Shown: in pieces, positions 25,956-35,360 of the stretch
Position numbering within the stretch: the stretch's first letter is position 1
How the letters are laid out: each line of letters opens with the position of its first letter
Source: Fictibacillus terranigra
Lineage (GTDB): Bacteria > Bacillota > Bacilli > Bacillales > Fictibacillaceae
Direction of reading: 5' to 3'
NCBI RefSeq assembly: GCF_030412265.1
Contig: NZ_JAUHLN010000003.1
Location: 248,001 to 312,000 of the forward strand
Length of the DNA stretch: 64,000 nt
The notes under the pieces: model-generated
Told to the model about the DNA's origin: nothing
Seen by the model: the letters and a program-made list of their open reading frames with translations, nothing else
Database searches by the model: none
Program-made: the position numbers and the translations under genes

Positions 25956-26577
25956 GAGTACCACCTCCGTTGTCCTCTAGTGGGTAAGATTCGATATGGG
26001 CTGAAAGCCATCCCTTTGAAATCAGCAGTCCCAGCAAAAAATCGATAAAAAAATGAGCAGTCATTGGAACAAGGAGATTTCCGGTATATTCGTATAAATA
26101 TCCAAGAAGAAAGCTAAGTAGAACCGCCGCAGTGAAAAGTACTGGTTTTTTTATATACCGTACATGAAGAACAGCAAACAGTAAACTGGTCAAGCTTAGT
26201 CCCAGCAGGGGCTGTACTGCTCCCCGAAAGAGCCACTCTTCCGAGAAAGAAATAACTGCTGTAAGAACAGCAATATGCCAGACCGGCATTGATCGGAAAA
26301 TCCGAACATTGATTCCTCCATCGTCCAGGGATCCTTTCGGCAGCCATTTATGCAAAAGAAGATTGATCAGGACGACTCCAATAGCCGTTCCCGCCCCAAA
26401 GACAATGATGTTAAAGCTTTCCCACCTGAGCCGGGTCAGGTCAAAATGTGTAAACCACATGACCGCTATGCCAGCCGTAAAAAACAGGAATTGGGAAAAA
26501 TAAATATTAATGCGTAATTCTCTGTCGCTCATCTGCCGGATCAGCTGTGCTTGATCCCAATTCTTCATGTTGATCAT
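25939..26577 (-). CDS. ypbD: CPBP-family intramembrane metalloprotease YpbD
   Basis: The 212-residue polytopic protein has the CPBP/CAAX motifs: EEWLFRG (EExxxR), FAVLH (FxxxH) and HFFID (HxxxD). Such proteins act as membrane proteases or bacteriocin-immunity-like factors. The start at 26577 has AGGA 5 bases upstream and overlaps the recQ 3' end by 71 bases; other in-frame ATGs have no ribosome site. It belongs to the recQ-ypbD-ypbE gene string. Substrate unknown. Confidence 0.8.
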   Translation of the reverse strand: MINMKNWDQAQLIRQMSDRELRINIYFSQFLFFTAGIAVMWFTHFDLTRLRWESFNIIVFGAGTAIGVVLINLLLHKWLPKGSLDDGGINVRIFRSMPVWHIAVLTAVISFSEEWLFRGAVQPLLGLSLTSLLFAVLHVRYIKKPVLFTAAVLLSFLLGYLYEYTGNLLVPMTAHFFIDFLLGLLISKGWLSAHIESYPLEDNGGGTHEEHE

Positions 26578-28069
26578 CACTTTCCTGATTAAAGATTAGC
26601 TTCAGCTCTTTTTGCCAATTTATTGGAGCTTCAGTCTGCAGCTGTTGTTGGCTATCTTCTTGAAAAAAAAGCTCTATATCCGCCCTGCAAAAACTGCAGC
26701 ATTGCTCCGGTCGCTCCTCCAGCTCTTCATGAAAGATATGCGCAATCCTTTTCCGCTTGCAAAAATCACCCTTTATCCATTCTACCATTTCATCTATTTT
26801 TTTGCGTTTTTGAGCTTTTCTGCTTCTTATTTTTTGAAGGATACGTTTTTTCGCATCTTCTGGAAGCACGTCCCCTTCGTTTGCAAAATAACCTTCTTTT
26901 TCGAACTGATAAACGAGAAATCGCCTTGCACTTTCGTTCATCTCAAATCGCTCGAGCATAGCGGCAAAAGATTCACGGCCGGCTGCCGGAAGTGACGCAC
27001 AGTGGAGCACTTGCCCTTCTTCAGGGAACTCATGGTCAATAAACATTCCAGGAATCTCTTCATCTCCGCTGCAGTATAACATAACAGCAAGACTTTTTTT
27101 CCCGTCTCTCCCGGCACGGCCGATTTCCTGGACATAGGACTCCATCGCCGAAGGCATATGGAAATGGATGACAAACCGAATGTTCGGCTTATTGATGCCC
27201 ATTCCAAATGCGTTCGTACAGCAGATGATATCTAGCTCATCATTAAGAAACTGCTTCTGGATCAGCAGCCGCTCTTCATTTTCCATACCTCCATGATAGG
27301 CAGCCACACGATGCGTCCCTCTTTGCCTAAGATGCTCGGCCAGATTTTCAGCCCAGGACCTTGTAGAGGCATAAAGAATGCCAGGACCACATAAAGTGGA
27401 GGCTAGCCCAATCGCGCGGTTCAGTTTATCCAAATGCTCGGTATATTGCTCGACAGTTAGTGCGATGTTCGGCCTGTCCACTTGATAGATATGCATCGAA
27501 CAGCCTGTCATTTCAAGCTTTTCCCTAATATCGTCTCGGACTTCCGGTGTTGCAGTTGCAGTCAGGGCGAGGCATGGAGGATTCCCGAGAGCAGAGCGGC
27601 AAGAAGCCAGTTTTAAATAGCTGGTCCTGAACTCATGGCCCCATTGTGAGATACAATGCGCCTCATCAACGACAAAAAGCGAGACGCTGATTTTTTTCAA
27701 TTCGTTGATCACGTATTCATTCTCAAGAATTTCAGGGGAAACATATATAAATCGATAAGAGGAGAGCCTGTGAAGTACTCGTTTTTTCTCTTCGAAATCC
27801 ATGAAACTGTTCAAAGCCACTGTCCTTTTTTCCCCTGAACGCTTCAGCTGCTCCACCTGGTCTTCCATTAAAGACAGCAGTGGAGATACAACAATGATGG
27901 AGCCTGAAAAAATATAGCCTGGAAGCTGATAGCAGATAGATTTCCCCGTACCGGTAGGCATCATCGCCAGTACATCCTTTCTCATCAGGAGATCTTCTAT
28001 CACTTCCCTCTGGCCCGTACGGAAATCTCTGTATCCAAATTTTTCACTTAATAGATCTGCCAGTTTCAT
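26507..28069 (-). CDS. recS: RecQ-family ATP-dependent DNA helicase (RecS)
   Basis: 3'-to-5' DNA helicase of genome maintenance. The 520-residue protein has the RecQ motif 0 (FGYRDFRTGQREVI), Walker A MMPTGTGKS, Walker B VVDEAHCISQWGHEFR, motif VI IQEIGRAGRDGK, and a zinc-binding Cys cluster near the C-terminus (CCSFCRADIE). It is the short type without HRDC, like B. subtilis RecS (about 496). The ATG at 28069 follows AGGTG by 6 bases and overlaps the ypbB end by 26 bases, so the two are coupled. Confidence 0.93.
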   Translation of the reverse strand: MKLADLLSEKFGYRDFRTGQREVIEDLLMRKDVLAMMPTGTGKSICYQLPGYIFSGSIIVVSPLLSLMEDQVEQLKRSGEKRTVALNSFMDFEEKKRVLHRLSSYRFIYVSPEILENEYVINELKKISVSLFVVDEAHCISQWGHEFRTSYLKLASCRSALGNPPCLALTATATPEVRDDIREKLEMTGCSMHIYQVDRPNIALTVEQYTEHLDKLNRAIGLASTLCGPGILYASTRSWAENLAEHLRQRGTHRVAAYHGGMENEERLLIQKQFLNDELDIICCTNAFGMGINKPNIRFVIHFHMPSAMESYVQEIGRAGRDGKKSLAVMLYCSGDEEIPGMFIDHEFPEEGQVLHCASLPAAGRESFAAMLERFEMNESARRFLVYQFEKEGYFANEGDVLPEDAKKRILQKIRSRKAQKRKKIDEMVEWIKGDFCKRKRIAHIFHEELEERPEQCCSFCRADIELFFQEDSQQQLQTEAPINWQKELKLIFNQESDDQHEELGSSTADPADERQRITH

Positions 28070-29117
28070 TCCGATCACCTGCCCTTCCAAGCACGAGCCG
28101 TATTTTAAAGTAAGAGATATCATCTCCGAGGCTTTCTTTAATACGTTTCAGTTTTTTGGTCTGAAGCTGTTGAAAGGCTGTTACAATTCGGGCATGTTCC
28201 TGCTCAGAAACATAAGGCCTGATCGAAAAATCCGGACGATGGATTGAAATCTCTACCAGATGGTCTTCAATCGTGCTTCTCTTCATCCTTCTGATGCTGA
28301 TGATCTGTTCCATGCTCTTCCCCGATTTCAGCAGTCTCCATGTCTTTTGGGCGGATACAGTGAGGGGATCGTTTACTTCCAGACAATTTACGAGCCTGTT
28401 TAATATCGGATAAGTGACCGCCTCACGACCTTCGGCATATTTAAGAAGATAGTGAAGAACAAAACGGAAATTAAACTCCGCATCTTCTTCCTGCAGCCCA
28501 AGGACTGCAGCCGCTTGCTGATTTGTCAGGCCCGTCCTGCCATAACGGCTGAGCTTGAGTACAAATACCTCTGCATAGGGCTCCGGCAGTTTGCTCAAAA
28601 GCGCAAAGAATTCTTCGTATAACCTGCCGGCAACAGCCTGCCTCTCCTGTCGTTTAGGAAAAATTCGTTTCACCCTAAAATGGGTCACCGGGTCTCTTGT
28701 TGCTGGAAGAAAATCATATACGTTCCGGGTACTGTAAGACAATGCTTGTATGTATTCAGCGAGGAGTCTGGAAAACGGCATTTCTGCATCCCGGTACCGA
28801 AGTCCGTTGAACGCAAAAATGTATGGCCGCTCCTTTAAAAATTTCGTAAGTTGTTCTTCGCCTTCCTCGGAAATGATGTACCGGTCTTTCAGTTTTTTAA
28901 CGAAATGGGCCTCGACCAGATGGTTCACCGTCTGTTCGAATTCTTCACGCCCGAGCCCTGGGAAGACTGCAAATAAAAAGGAAAGCTCAAAAAGGTGCCC
29001 GTCAGAAAGCGTTTGTGACGTTTTTTTCCCGTTGATCAGATGCAAGATTCCTGACAGGCTCCGCTCACCATTGAATTTTTTAAAACAATAGAGCAGCAGC
29101 CCTTCTCGTGTATTCAT
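28044..29117 (-). CDS. ypbB: YpbB-type helix-turn-helix protein, partner gene of recS
   Basis: The 357-residue protein is mainly helical. It has a C-terminal helix-turn-helix-like region (KSMEQIISIRRMKRSTIEDHLVEI) of the HTH_40 type that in other bacteria is fused to RecQ. YpbB of B. subtilis (about 352 residues) lies directly upstream of recS, as here. The coupling and HTH_40 relation suggest that YpbB works with RecS on DNA. Upstream is the divergent fer gene. Start ATG at 29117; Shine-Dalgarno is weak. Confidence 0.85.
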   Translation of the reverse strand: MNTREGLLLYCFKKFNGERSLSGILHLINGKKTSQTLSDGHLFELSFLFAVFPGLGREEFEQTVNHLVEAHFVKKLKDRYIISEEGEEQLTKFLKERPYIFAFNGLRYRDAEMPFSRLLAEYIQALSYSTRNVYDFLPATRDPVTHFRVKRIFPKRQERQAVAGRLYEEFFALLSKLPEPYAEVFVLKLSRYGRTGLTNQQAAAVLGLQEEDAEFNFRFVLHYLLKYAEGREAVTYPILNRLVNCLEVNDPLTVSAQKTWRLLKSGKSMEQIISIRRMKRSTIEDHLVEISIHRPDFSIRPYVSEQEHARIVTAFQQLQTKKLKRIKESLGDDISYFKIRLVLGRAGDRNETGRSIK

Positions 29118-29314
29118 TATCTTTCACCACACTTACTAAACTTGAGTCTTGATGCGAAGACTGATAAAGAAGCAGAACTTCGTTTCATGGAGAAACACCC
29201 GGGGAAACATGTAAATAGAGGGAGTAAAGAGATAAACCGTTATTTTTTCTATTGAAATATTGGTAGCTAATAAATTACAATATGAATAGCACACATATAT
29301 TGAAGTATAACATT

Positions 29315-29343
29315 TTGAATGTATACGTGTTTTACTGTATAGT
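29315..29343 (+). promoter_or_regulatory. SigA-type promoter of fer
   Basis: TTGAAT (29315-29320), 17-base spacer, TATAGT (29338-29343), 28 bases before the fer start. Confidence 0.6.
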
Positions 29344-29358
29344 TCTTACCATGATTAG

Positions 29359-29619
<261 letters not shown>

Positions 29620-29633
29620 AAAAATGAAACAAG

Positions 29634-29664
29634 ACCCTTCATGCTCACGCTGGAGGGTTTTTTG
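29634..29664 (+). terminator. intrinsic terminator of fer
   Basis: Stem ACCCTTCA/TGGAGGGT with a wobble pair, then GTTTTTTG. Confidence 0.82.
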
Positions 29665-29688
29665 TATTCCATTTCATTTAAAAACAAA

Positions 29689-29703
29689 TGATAACCATTG
29701 TCA
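29689..29703. promoter_or_regulatory. Fur-box-like palindrome between fer and serA
   Basis: TGATAACCATTGTCA differs from the Bacillus 7-1-7 Fur box (TGATAATNATTATCA) at two positions. It lies 30 bases past the fer terminator and 108 bases before the serA -35, with no iron gene adjacent. Confidence 0.45.
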
Positions 29704-29796
29704 ATTACATTTTTTCGAAAGAGGCAGCATCTTTTCATCTCTTCGTCTGAAAGCCTTTCATTTCTAGTTACCTCATATGATCTTCTCAATTTTCGT

Positions 29797-29825
29797 TTGT
29801 ACTCTATATAGGCGTGTGGTAAATT
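29797..29825 (+). promoter_or_regulatory. SigA-type promoter of serA
   Basis: TTGTAC (29797-29802), 17-base spacer, TAAATT (29820-29825), 60 bases before the serA ATG. No T-box or serine-type leader structure is seen between them. Confidence 0.5.
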
Positions 29826-29885
29826 ATCAATATTATAAAAATATTCTGCCTAGTTAAGAAAAATTACAAACCGGGAGTGGATGAA

Positions 29886-31457
29886 ATGTTTCGAGTGCTG
29901 GCAGCAGATTCAATTGCAAAAGAAGGTATGGCGGCTCTGGAGAGTGAGTCAGAGGTTTCCGTCATCTATGGCAAGGCGGAGGACATACAAGATCCTGAAA
30001 GTATAGACGCGCTAATCGTACGGAGTGCCACTAAAGTGACAAAAGAACTTCTTACTCGTTTTAAAAACATCCGGATCGTAGCGCGTGCTGGTGTCGGAGT
30101 GGATAACATAGATCTTGATGCCGCTACAGAGAACGGTGTACTTGTTATAAATGCCCCGGACGGAAATACAATCTCTACTGCTGAACATACATTTGCGATG
30201 ATTATGGCCACCCTGCGAAAAATTCCTCAGGCCAACCAGTCGATTAAAGATGGAAAGTGGAGCCGCTCCAGCTTCACAGGCGCGGAGCTCTCAGGAAAAA
30301 TACTCGGCATCGTAGGGCTTGGAAGAATTGGGACGGAACTGGCTAAGCGGGCTCGTGCGTTTGGCTCTAAAGTACTGGTATTTGATCCTTTTTTAACGAC
30401 TGAGAGGGCCAAAACACTGCAGGTGGCTCCAGTCACTCTTGATGAACTCCTTGAGAGCAGTGATATTATTACTGTCCATACCCCCCTTACGAAAGAAACT
30501 AAGAATCTCATCAATGCCGACAATCTATCAAAGACAAAGAAGGGGGTTTATTTGATCAATTGTGCCAGAGGTGGCATCCTCGATGAGGAGGCACTGTACA
30601 CCTACTTATCAAACGGCCATATCGCCGGCTGTGCGCTTGACGTGTTTGTGCAGGAACCCGCGGTGGAAAACCGGCTTGTTCACTTGCCGAACGTGATTGC
30701 AACACCTCATATTGCAGCATCAACTGCAGAAGCACAGATGAATGTAGCTGCCCAGGTTGCCCAAGAGATCCTGGCTTTTTCCAAAGGAAAACCGGTTAAA
30801 AACGCGATCAACCTGCCAGCTCTCTCCAATGACGACTTTCAAAAGATTTATCCGTTTTATGAGCTTGCTAAAGTTTCAGGCCAGTTTTTATCCCAATCTT
30901 TTTCTTCTCCAATAAAAGAAATCAAGATTACCTTTTCAGGTTCAATCACAGAAATGGACACTGGCTTAGTTTCTAGAGGACTTCTTTCCGGCTTCCTACA
31001 GCCAAGAGTCGACCGAATTGTCAATGATATCAATGCCACTCTTATCGCGAAAGAACAAGGCTTTTCGTTTGGCGAGAAGTATAGTACAGAAACACAAGGC
31101 TATGAAAATCTCATCGAAGCCCGTGTCATTGGAGAAACAGAAAGCTTCAGCCTTCAATCTACCTTTATTTATGGCTATGGCCCTAGAGTCGTCAACATCA
31201 ATGGTTATTCTACGGACTTTGACCCCGAAGGATTTCTAGTGTACATCGAGCATGTCGATAGGCCCGGGGTCATCGGCAGGGTCGGGAAGCTGCTTGGTGA
31301 CCTGGAGGTTAACATTGCGGCGATGCAGGTCGGCAGAAAGATGGCCGGCGGTGAAGCGATCATGATGCTTACCTTTGACAAAGAACTGGATCAGGACATC
31401 TTGCTGAAGATTAAAGCACTTTCAGATGTTGTATCGGCTACGACCATTAACCTGTAA
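29886..31457 (+). CDS. serA: D-3-phosphoglycerate dehydrogenase SerA
   Basis: First step of serine synthesis: oxidises 3-phosphoglycerate to 3-phosphohydroxypyruvate with NAD. The 523-residue protein has the NAD motif GLGRIGTELAK (near 145), the INCARGGILDEEAL active-site segment, and PHIAASTAEAQ with the catalytic His. The allosteric ASB domain spans about 315-440 and the ACT domain about 450-523 (VDRPGVIGRVGKLLG). The ATG at 29886 has GGAG 8 bases before it; the GTG at 29877 lies inside the Shine-Dalgarno region. A shared terminator follows. Confidence 0.96.
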   Translation: MFRVLAADSIAKEGMAALESESEVSVIYGKAEDIQDPESIDALIVRSATKVTKELLTRFKNIRIVARAGVGVDNIDLDAATENGVLVINAPDGNTISTAEHTFAMIMATLRKIPQANQSIKDGKWSRSSFTGAELSGKILGIVGLGRIGTELAKRARAFGSKVLVFDPFLTTERAKTLQVAPVTLDELLESSDIITVHTPLTKETKNLINADNLSKTKKGVYLINCARGGILDEEALYTYLSNGHIAGCALDVFVQEPAVENRLVHLPNVIATPHIAASTAEAQMNVAAQVAQEILAFSKGKPVKNAINLPALSNDDFQKIYPFYELAKVSGQFLSQSFSSPIKEIKITFSGSITEMDTGLVSRGLLSGFLQPRVDRIVNDINATLIAKEQGFSFGEKYSTETQGYENLIEARVIGETESFSLQSTFIYGYGPRVVNINGYSTDFDPEGFLVYIEHVDRPGVIGRVGKLLGDLEVNIAAMQVGRKMAGGEAIMMLTFDKELDQDILLKIKALSDVVSATTINL

Positions 31458-31511
31458 TTTTAAAAGCTCCGTCAGCCTGCTGAATTTCTCTAGCCTGCGG
31501 CTCTAAAGGAT

Positions 31512-31549
31512 AAAAAAAGCATGGAGACTGCTGTCTCCATGCCTTTTTT
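31512..31549. terminator. bidirectional terminator between serA and hisJ
   Basis: Stem GCATGGAGAC/GTCTCCATGC at 31519-31542, T-rich on both sides, between convergent stops at 31457 and 31551. Confidence 0.88.
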
Positions 31550-31550
31550 G

Positions 31551-32360
31551 TTAAAACGCGATTTCTTTTCTTTCTCCCTTATCAAAGGTCATTACAGACG
31601 TATAACCGGCTTCTCTCGCAAGCTCAAATGCCTGTCCATAATCCAAGCCCACATGTGAAGGCTCATGGGCATCGGAAGAAAACACGATTGGAATCCCTTT
31701 GCTGCGGCACATCTTTAAAAGAACAGGCTCTGGATACAGACGCTGGACCGGTTTTCGCAGCCCTGCAGTAGAGATCTCTACGCACGTTTTTGAATTTTTT
31801 AGAGCGTCTGTTGCCCGTTCATACTGTTCAAGAAGAAATTCTTCATCTTTCGGTATGTAGTTAAAAATTTTAACAAGGTCGATATGGCCGATGATATCAA
31901 ATAGGTTAGACTCTGCCAGCGTGACGACTTGGTCATAATATTGCCGGTATACTTCATATAGATCCCTTCTGTCCCACTCCTTGCGGAACTCTGCGAGATC
32001 AATGCCAAAGTCCCCTACCCAATGGACAGAACCGATCACATAATCAAAATCATAGCTTGATATAAAACGTTCCATCTCTTTGTGACGTCCTGGCGTATAA
32101 TCCATCTCAATTGACATCTTTACATCGAGATCCTTTGACCATGCATCATGAAACAAGTTTACATAGTCTTTCATGTCATAGTATCTGCGTTCTTCCATCC
32201 AAGGCTTGCTCACAATATCTTTTGTTTGGTAAAAATGGTAGGCATGTTCGGAGATTCCGAAGTGGCTGATCTCTCTTTCCCTAGCCTGTGCAACAAATTT
32301 TTCAAGATAGTCCAGTGTGAGCGTTCCTTTTTCTAAATGATTGTGATAGTCTGTCGGCAA
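31551..32360 (-). CDS. hisJ: PHP-family histidinol-phosphatase HisJ
   Basis: Metal-dependent phosphatase that removes phosphate from histidinol phosphate. The 269-residue protein carries the PHP-domain metal motifs in order: DYHNHLEKG, SEHAYHF, SIEMDY, GSVHWVG, IGHIDL and FSSDAHEP. The B. subtilis enzyme (ytvP, hisJ) lies elsewhere. Here it follows serA in convergent orientation and is upstream of a tiny gene. A general PHP phosphoesterase with another substrate remains possible. Confidence 0.85.
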   Translation of the reverse strand: MPTDYHNHLEKGTLTLDYLEKFVAQAREREISHFGISEHAYHFYQTKDIVSKPWMEERRYYDMKDYVNLFHDAWSKDLDVKMSIEMDYTPGRHKEMERFISSYDFDYVIGSVHWVGDFGIDLAEFRKEWDRRDLYEVYRQYYDQVVTLAESNLFDIIGHIDLVKIFNYIPKDEEFLLEQYERATDALKNSKTCVEISTAGLRKPVQRLYPEPVLLKMCRSKGIPIVFSSDAHEPSHVGLDYGQAFELAREAGYTSVMTFDKGERKEIAF

Positions 32361-32386
32361 GCTTGCTCCTCCTCAAATTGTCCAAC

Positions 32387-32560
32387 CTAATTCTGATGCA
32401 AATCCTTATCCACTTTTGTATCATGAATTTCCGGTTCCTTCAAGTGTTTTTCAAAACTTTCTCCTGACTTTGCATTCCCTCCTTTCCCCCCCACAAACAG
32501 AATGCCGATGCACAAGGTGATGGCCAAAACAACAAGAAAACGTCGTCCATAATCTTTCAT
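32387..32560 (-). CDS. 57-residue single-pass membrane protein, unknown
   Basis: ATG at 32560, 5 bases after GGGAGGAT, opens a 57-codon frame that ends in TAG. The protein begins MKDYGRRFL, has one hydrophobic segment at about residues 8-24 (LVVLAITLCIGILFVGG), and a charged tail ending KDLHQN. It has the shape of a signal-anchored protein with an outer tail. It lies between hisJ and the res genes, where B. subtilis has other genes (sigX-rsiX follow resE there). I do not recognise the family. Confidence 0.6.
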   Translation of the reverse strand: MKDYGRRFLVVLAITLCIGILFVGGKGGNAKSGESFEKHLKEPEIHDTKVDKDLHQN

Positions 32561-32620
32561 CTTATCCTCCCTGAAACTAGAATCACCTTTTCATGTTATG
32601 CGTCTATGTATGAAACAGAA

Positions 32621-32670
32621 CAAAAAAACGGCATTAGTGAAACTTCAACTGGGTGAAGTTCATCGCCGTT
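32621..32670 (-). terminator. intrinsic terminator after resE
   Basis: Composite stem AACGGC...GCCGTT with an inner GAACTTCA/TGAAGTTT pair at 32627-32670. The minus strand continues TTTTTG. It can also act on the plus strand. Confidence 0.8.
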
Positions 32671-32734
32671 TGTTTTGTTTTCATCCCATGATTCATTTTG
32701 TTTCTTATGGAACAAGAAAAATCGAGCCGTTTTC

Positions 32735-34525
32735 CTATTCTTCAACAGCTAGCGGCAAAAAGAACGAAAACGTCGTCCCTTCGTTCAGCTTGCTGTGAAC
32801 AGAGATCGTTCCTCCGTGGCTGACCACGATATTTTTGGCGATCGCCAGACCGAGGCCGGTGCCGCCTTTCTTGCCGCGTGTCCTTGCTTTATCCGCTTTA
32901 TAAAACCGTTCAAAAACGAAAGGAAGGTCTTCATCGGCAATTCCCGAGCCGTTGTCGGTCACTTCTATTTTTAATCTTTTCCCTGTATCACCGACCCGGA
33001 TGGAAACTTTGCCGCTGCTTGCGGTATGGCGGAGCGCATTATCGATCAGATTGGTCAGAACCTGTTCGATCCGGTCAGGATCGAATTGGGCCATCCCGTC
33101 TGTATCGATGGTCAGTGAAAGATCAATCTCCCTCTCTCGTGCGATGCCGTAAAACTTGCGAACAACCCGTTCAAAAAATTCAGTAACCTGCACATTGACC
33201 GGGTGAAGCTTCATCTGTCCGGCTTCCAGTCTGGCAAGGTCGAGCAGTTCATTTACGAGACGGCCCATGCGGAGAGATTCATCATGTATGATCCTGACGA
33301 TTTCCTTTTCTTCTTCCTTCGAGCCTGCCACATCATCAACGATGGCTTCACTGTATCCTTGCAGCATGGCGATGGGTGTTCGGAGTTCATGAGAGACGTT
33401 CGCGATAAAATCTTTTCTTAATTTATCCATCCGTCTCTCTTCCGTCATGTCCCTTAAGACAGCGACTGCTCCCCTGACATACGACTGATTATAGAGAGGC
33501 GTCATGACTACCACCCAGCTTCTCCCCTGAATATCAATTTCAATGTACTGTTCTTTTTCGAGCGTAACCACATTTTCAAACAACTCCGTCAGCTCATCAG
33601 GCAGAGTTCCTTCCTCGCGGCGATCCATGCCCTGTTCATAATACCAGGCCTGCAGGAACCGTTCAGCAGGCGGATTGGACACGAGCATGCTCATCCTTCT
33701 GTCAAAGGTAATGACCCCGTCCGCCATCGAACTCAAGATTCCTGACAGCTGTTCCTTTTCCTGATTCAGAGCAGTGATAAAGTTTTTCAGCTGTCTTCCC
33801 ATCCTGTTAAAGGCCATGGCAAGCTCGCCGATCTCGTCATGTGTCAGCATAGGAACCTTCATATCAAACTCTCCTCTTGCCATATGAGAGGCTGCCTCCC
33901 TCATTTTTCTGAGCGGGGCCGTTATCCGGGTAGAGAGAAAGAAGGCAAAAATGGTTGTTAAAATGATCGCGATGCCCGCTGATAAAAAGATCAAACGCTT
34001 CGTATAGTTCGTGCTTTCAGCAATGTTTTCAAGTGACTGGTAGATATAGACCGCACCCGTTTTTCCGTTTTGCATTTTAAAAGGCAATCCGACGATCAAC
34101 AGCCTGTTATGTTTTTCTTTCCCTTTTGACATTACCGGAAAGTCGCCTTTTTTTACGACCTTGTCCCCATTTTTGTAGACAGAGGACAGGGATTCATTTT
34201 TGAAGAACACCTTTACGGGCAAATCCGGTTCCTCGTTTTTCTTCGGAACGGGGGAATAATACTCCTTTTTATCCATGATGAACATAGCATTTAATGAGTA
34301 TGCATCGACCAGTTCTGAGGAAATGCGCAAAGCCTCTTCCCTGTCGTCATAATGTTCAACGAGCTCCACCATTTTTTTAGCAAGCTTGGTGAGCTGCTGT
34401 TCTGCCTGTTCATCGTGGTATCTCTCTACGAATTGTGTAAGCAGGACAGTTAAAATAAAAAGGACGACGGAAACCAAAAGTAATATGGTTACCCAGAGCT
34501 TTCCGACTACACTGCGCCAGATCAT
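32735..34525 (-). CDS. resE: sensor histidine kinase ResE
   Basis: Membrane sensor of the ResDE system controlling aerobic and anaerobic respiration genes. In the 596-residue protein, two membrane helices (about 10-32 and 178-198) bracket an extracytoplasmic domain. A HAMP domain (about 197-250), a PAS domain (about 255-360), a HisKA domain with phospho-acceptor His379 in NVSHELRTP, and a HATPase domain with NALRHT, DNGSGI and GTGLGLAI follow. It overlaps resD by 4 bases (ATGA). The gene order resA-B-C-D-E is as in B. subtilis. Confidence 0.96.
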   Translation of the reverse strand: MIWRSVVGKLWVTILLLVSVVLFILTVLLTQFVERYHDEQAEQQLTKLAKKMVELVEHYDDREEALRISSELVDAYSLNAMFIMDKKEYYSPVPKKNEEPDLPVKVFFKNESLSSVYKNGDKVVKKGDFPVMSKGKEKHNRLLIVGLPFKMQNGKTGAVYIYQSLENIAESTNYTKRLIFLSAGIAIILTTIFAFFLSTRITAPLRKMREAASHMARGEFDMKVPMLTHDEIGELAMAFNRMGRQLKNFITALNQEKEQLSGILSSMADGVITFDRRMSMLVSNPPAERFLQAWYYEQGMDRREEGTLPDELTELFENVVTLEKEQYIEIDIQGRSWVVVMTPLYNQSYVRGAVAVLRDMTEERRMDKLRKDFIANVSHELRTPIAMLQGYSEAIVDDVAGSKEEEKEIVRIIHDESLRMGRLVNELLDLARLEAGQMKLHPVNVQVTEFFERVVRKFYGIAREREIDLSLTIDTDGMAQFDPDRIEQVLTNLIDNALRHTASSGKVSIRVGDTGKRLKIEVTDNGSGIADEDLPFVFERFYKADKARTRGKKGGTGLGLAIAKNIVVSHGGTISVHSKLNEGTTFSFFLPLAVEE

Positions 34526-35241
34526 TGTTGTTCGGCTACCTCAAATTTGTAGCCCACTCCCCAGACCGTCGCAATCATCGAGGCTGCTTCCGGTGAAACT
34601 TTGTTTAGCTTCTCACGAAGACGTTTAACATGCGTGTCTACTGTCCGCAGATCACCGAAGAACTCATAGTTCCATACATCTTTTAAAAGCTGCTCCCTTG
34701 CATATACTTTATCCGGTGTCTTCGCCAGATAATACAGCAGCTCGTACTCTTTTGGCGTAAGATTGACTTCCTTTCCTCCGGCGATCACGCGGTGTGCGTC
34801 ATGATCAATCGTCAGATGCGGGAATACGATAATATTTTTAGCGACGGATTCCGTCTGAAGGAACTTAGTTGATGAAGACCTGCGCAGCAGCGCCTTCACT
34901 CTCAGGATGACCTCCCTTGGGCTGAAAGGTTTTACGATATAATCATCAGCACCGGATTCAAAGCCGTGGATCCGGTTCATCTCTTCTCCTTTTGCCGTAA
35001 GCATGATGACAGGCGTCGCTTTCCTTTGACGCAGTTTTTCACAGACTTCCATACCATCCATACCCGGCATCATCACGTCCAGCAAGATGAGGTCATAATT
35101 TAAGGTCAAAGAGTAGTCAAGCGCTTCCTCTCCGTTCTCCGCTTCATCTACATCATAATTTTCTCTTTCAAGATACATTTTTAAGAGCTTGCGAATCCTT
35201 TCTTCATCATCAACAACAAGAATTTTTGCTTCTTTTTCCAC
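34522..35241 (-). CDS. resD: response regulator ResD
   Basis: OmpR-family transcription activator of respiration genes (ctaA, resA, nas, hmp in B. subtilis). The 239-residue protein has a receiver domain with Asp11/Asp12, phospho-acceptor Asp55 in LLDVMMPG and Lys in VKPFSPREV, then a winged-helix DNA-binding domain (about 140-235). The resC terminator at 35305-35346 lies before it, so resDE probably has its own promoter between 35242 and 35300 plus read-through. Confidence 0.96.
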   Translation of the reverse strand: MEKEAKILVVDDEERIRKLLKMYLERENYDVDEAENGEEALDYSLTLNYDLILLDVMMPGMDGMEVCEKLRQRKATPVIMLTAKGEEMNRIHGFESGADDYIVKPFSPREVILRVKALLRRSSSTKFLQTESVAKNIIVFPHLTIDHDAHRVIAGGKEVNLTPKEYELLYYLAKTPDKVYAREQLLKDVWNYEFFGDLRTVDTHVKRLREKLNKVSPEAASMIATVWGVGYKFEVAEQQ

Positions 35242-35298
35242 TGCTGTTCCTCCATTTCTTATGTATCTGCTCTTCTATCATACATGAACACTCTGTAT

Positions 35299-35346
35299 AT
35301 CACAAAACCCTTCATACCAGGCATTAAATCCTGACATGAAGGGTTT
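35299..35346 (-). terminator. terminator between resC and resD
   Basis: Stem AAACCCTTCAT/ATGAAGGGTTT at 35305-35346, with an inner CCAGG/CCTG pair, followed on the minus strand by TGTGATA. The T tract is short (TTTTG), so partial read-through into resDE is plausible. Confidence 0.7.
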
Positions 35347-35360
35347 GTCTTTCTCCATAT

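Noticed and set aside
29703-29885. Possible T-box or serine leader before serA
   Set aside because: No T-box sequence or specifier hairpin was found; only a plain promoter is visible.
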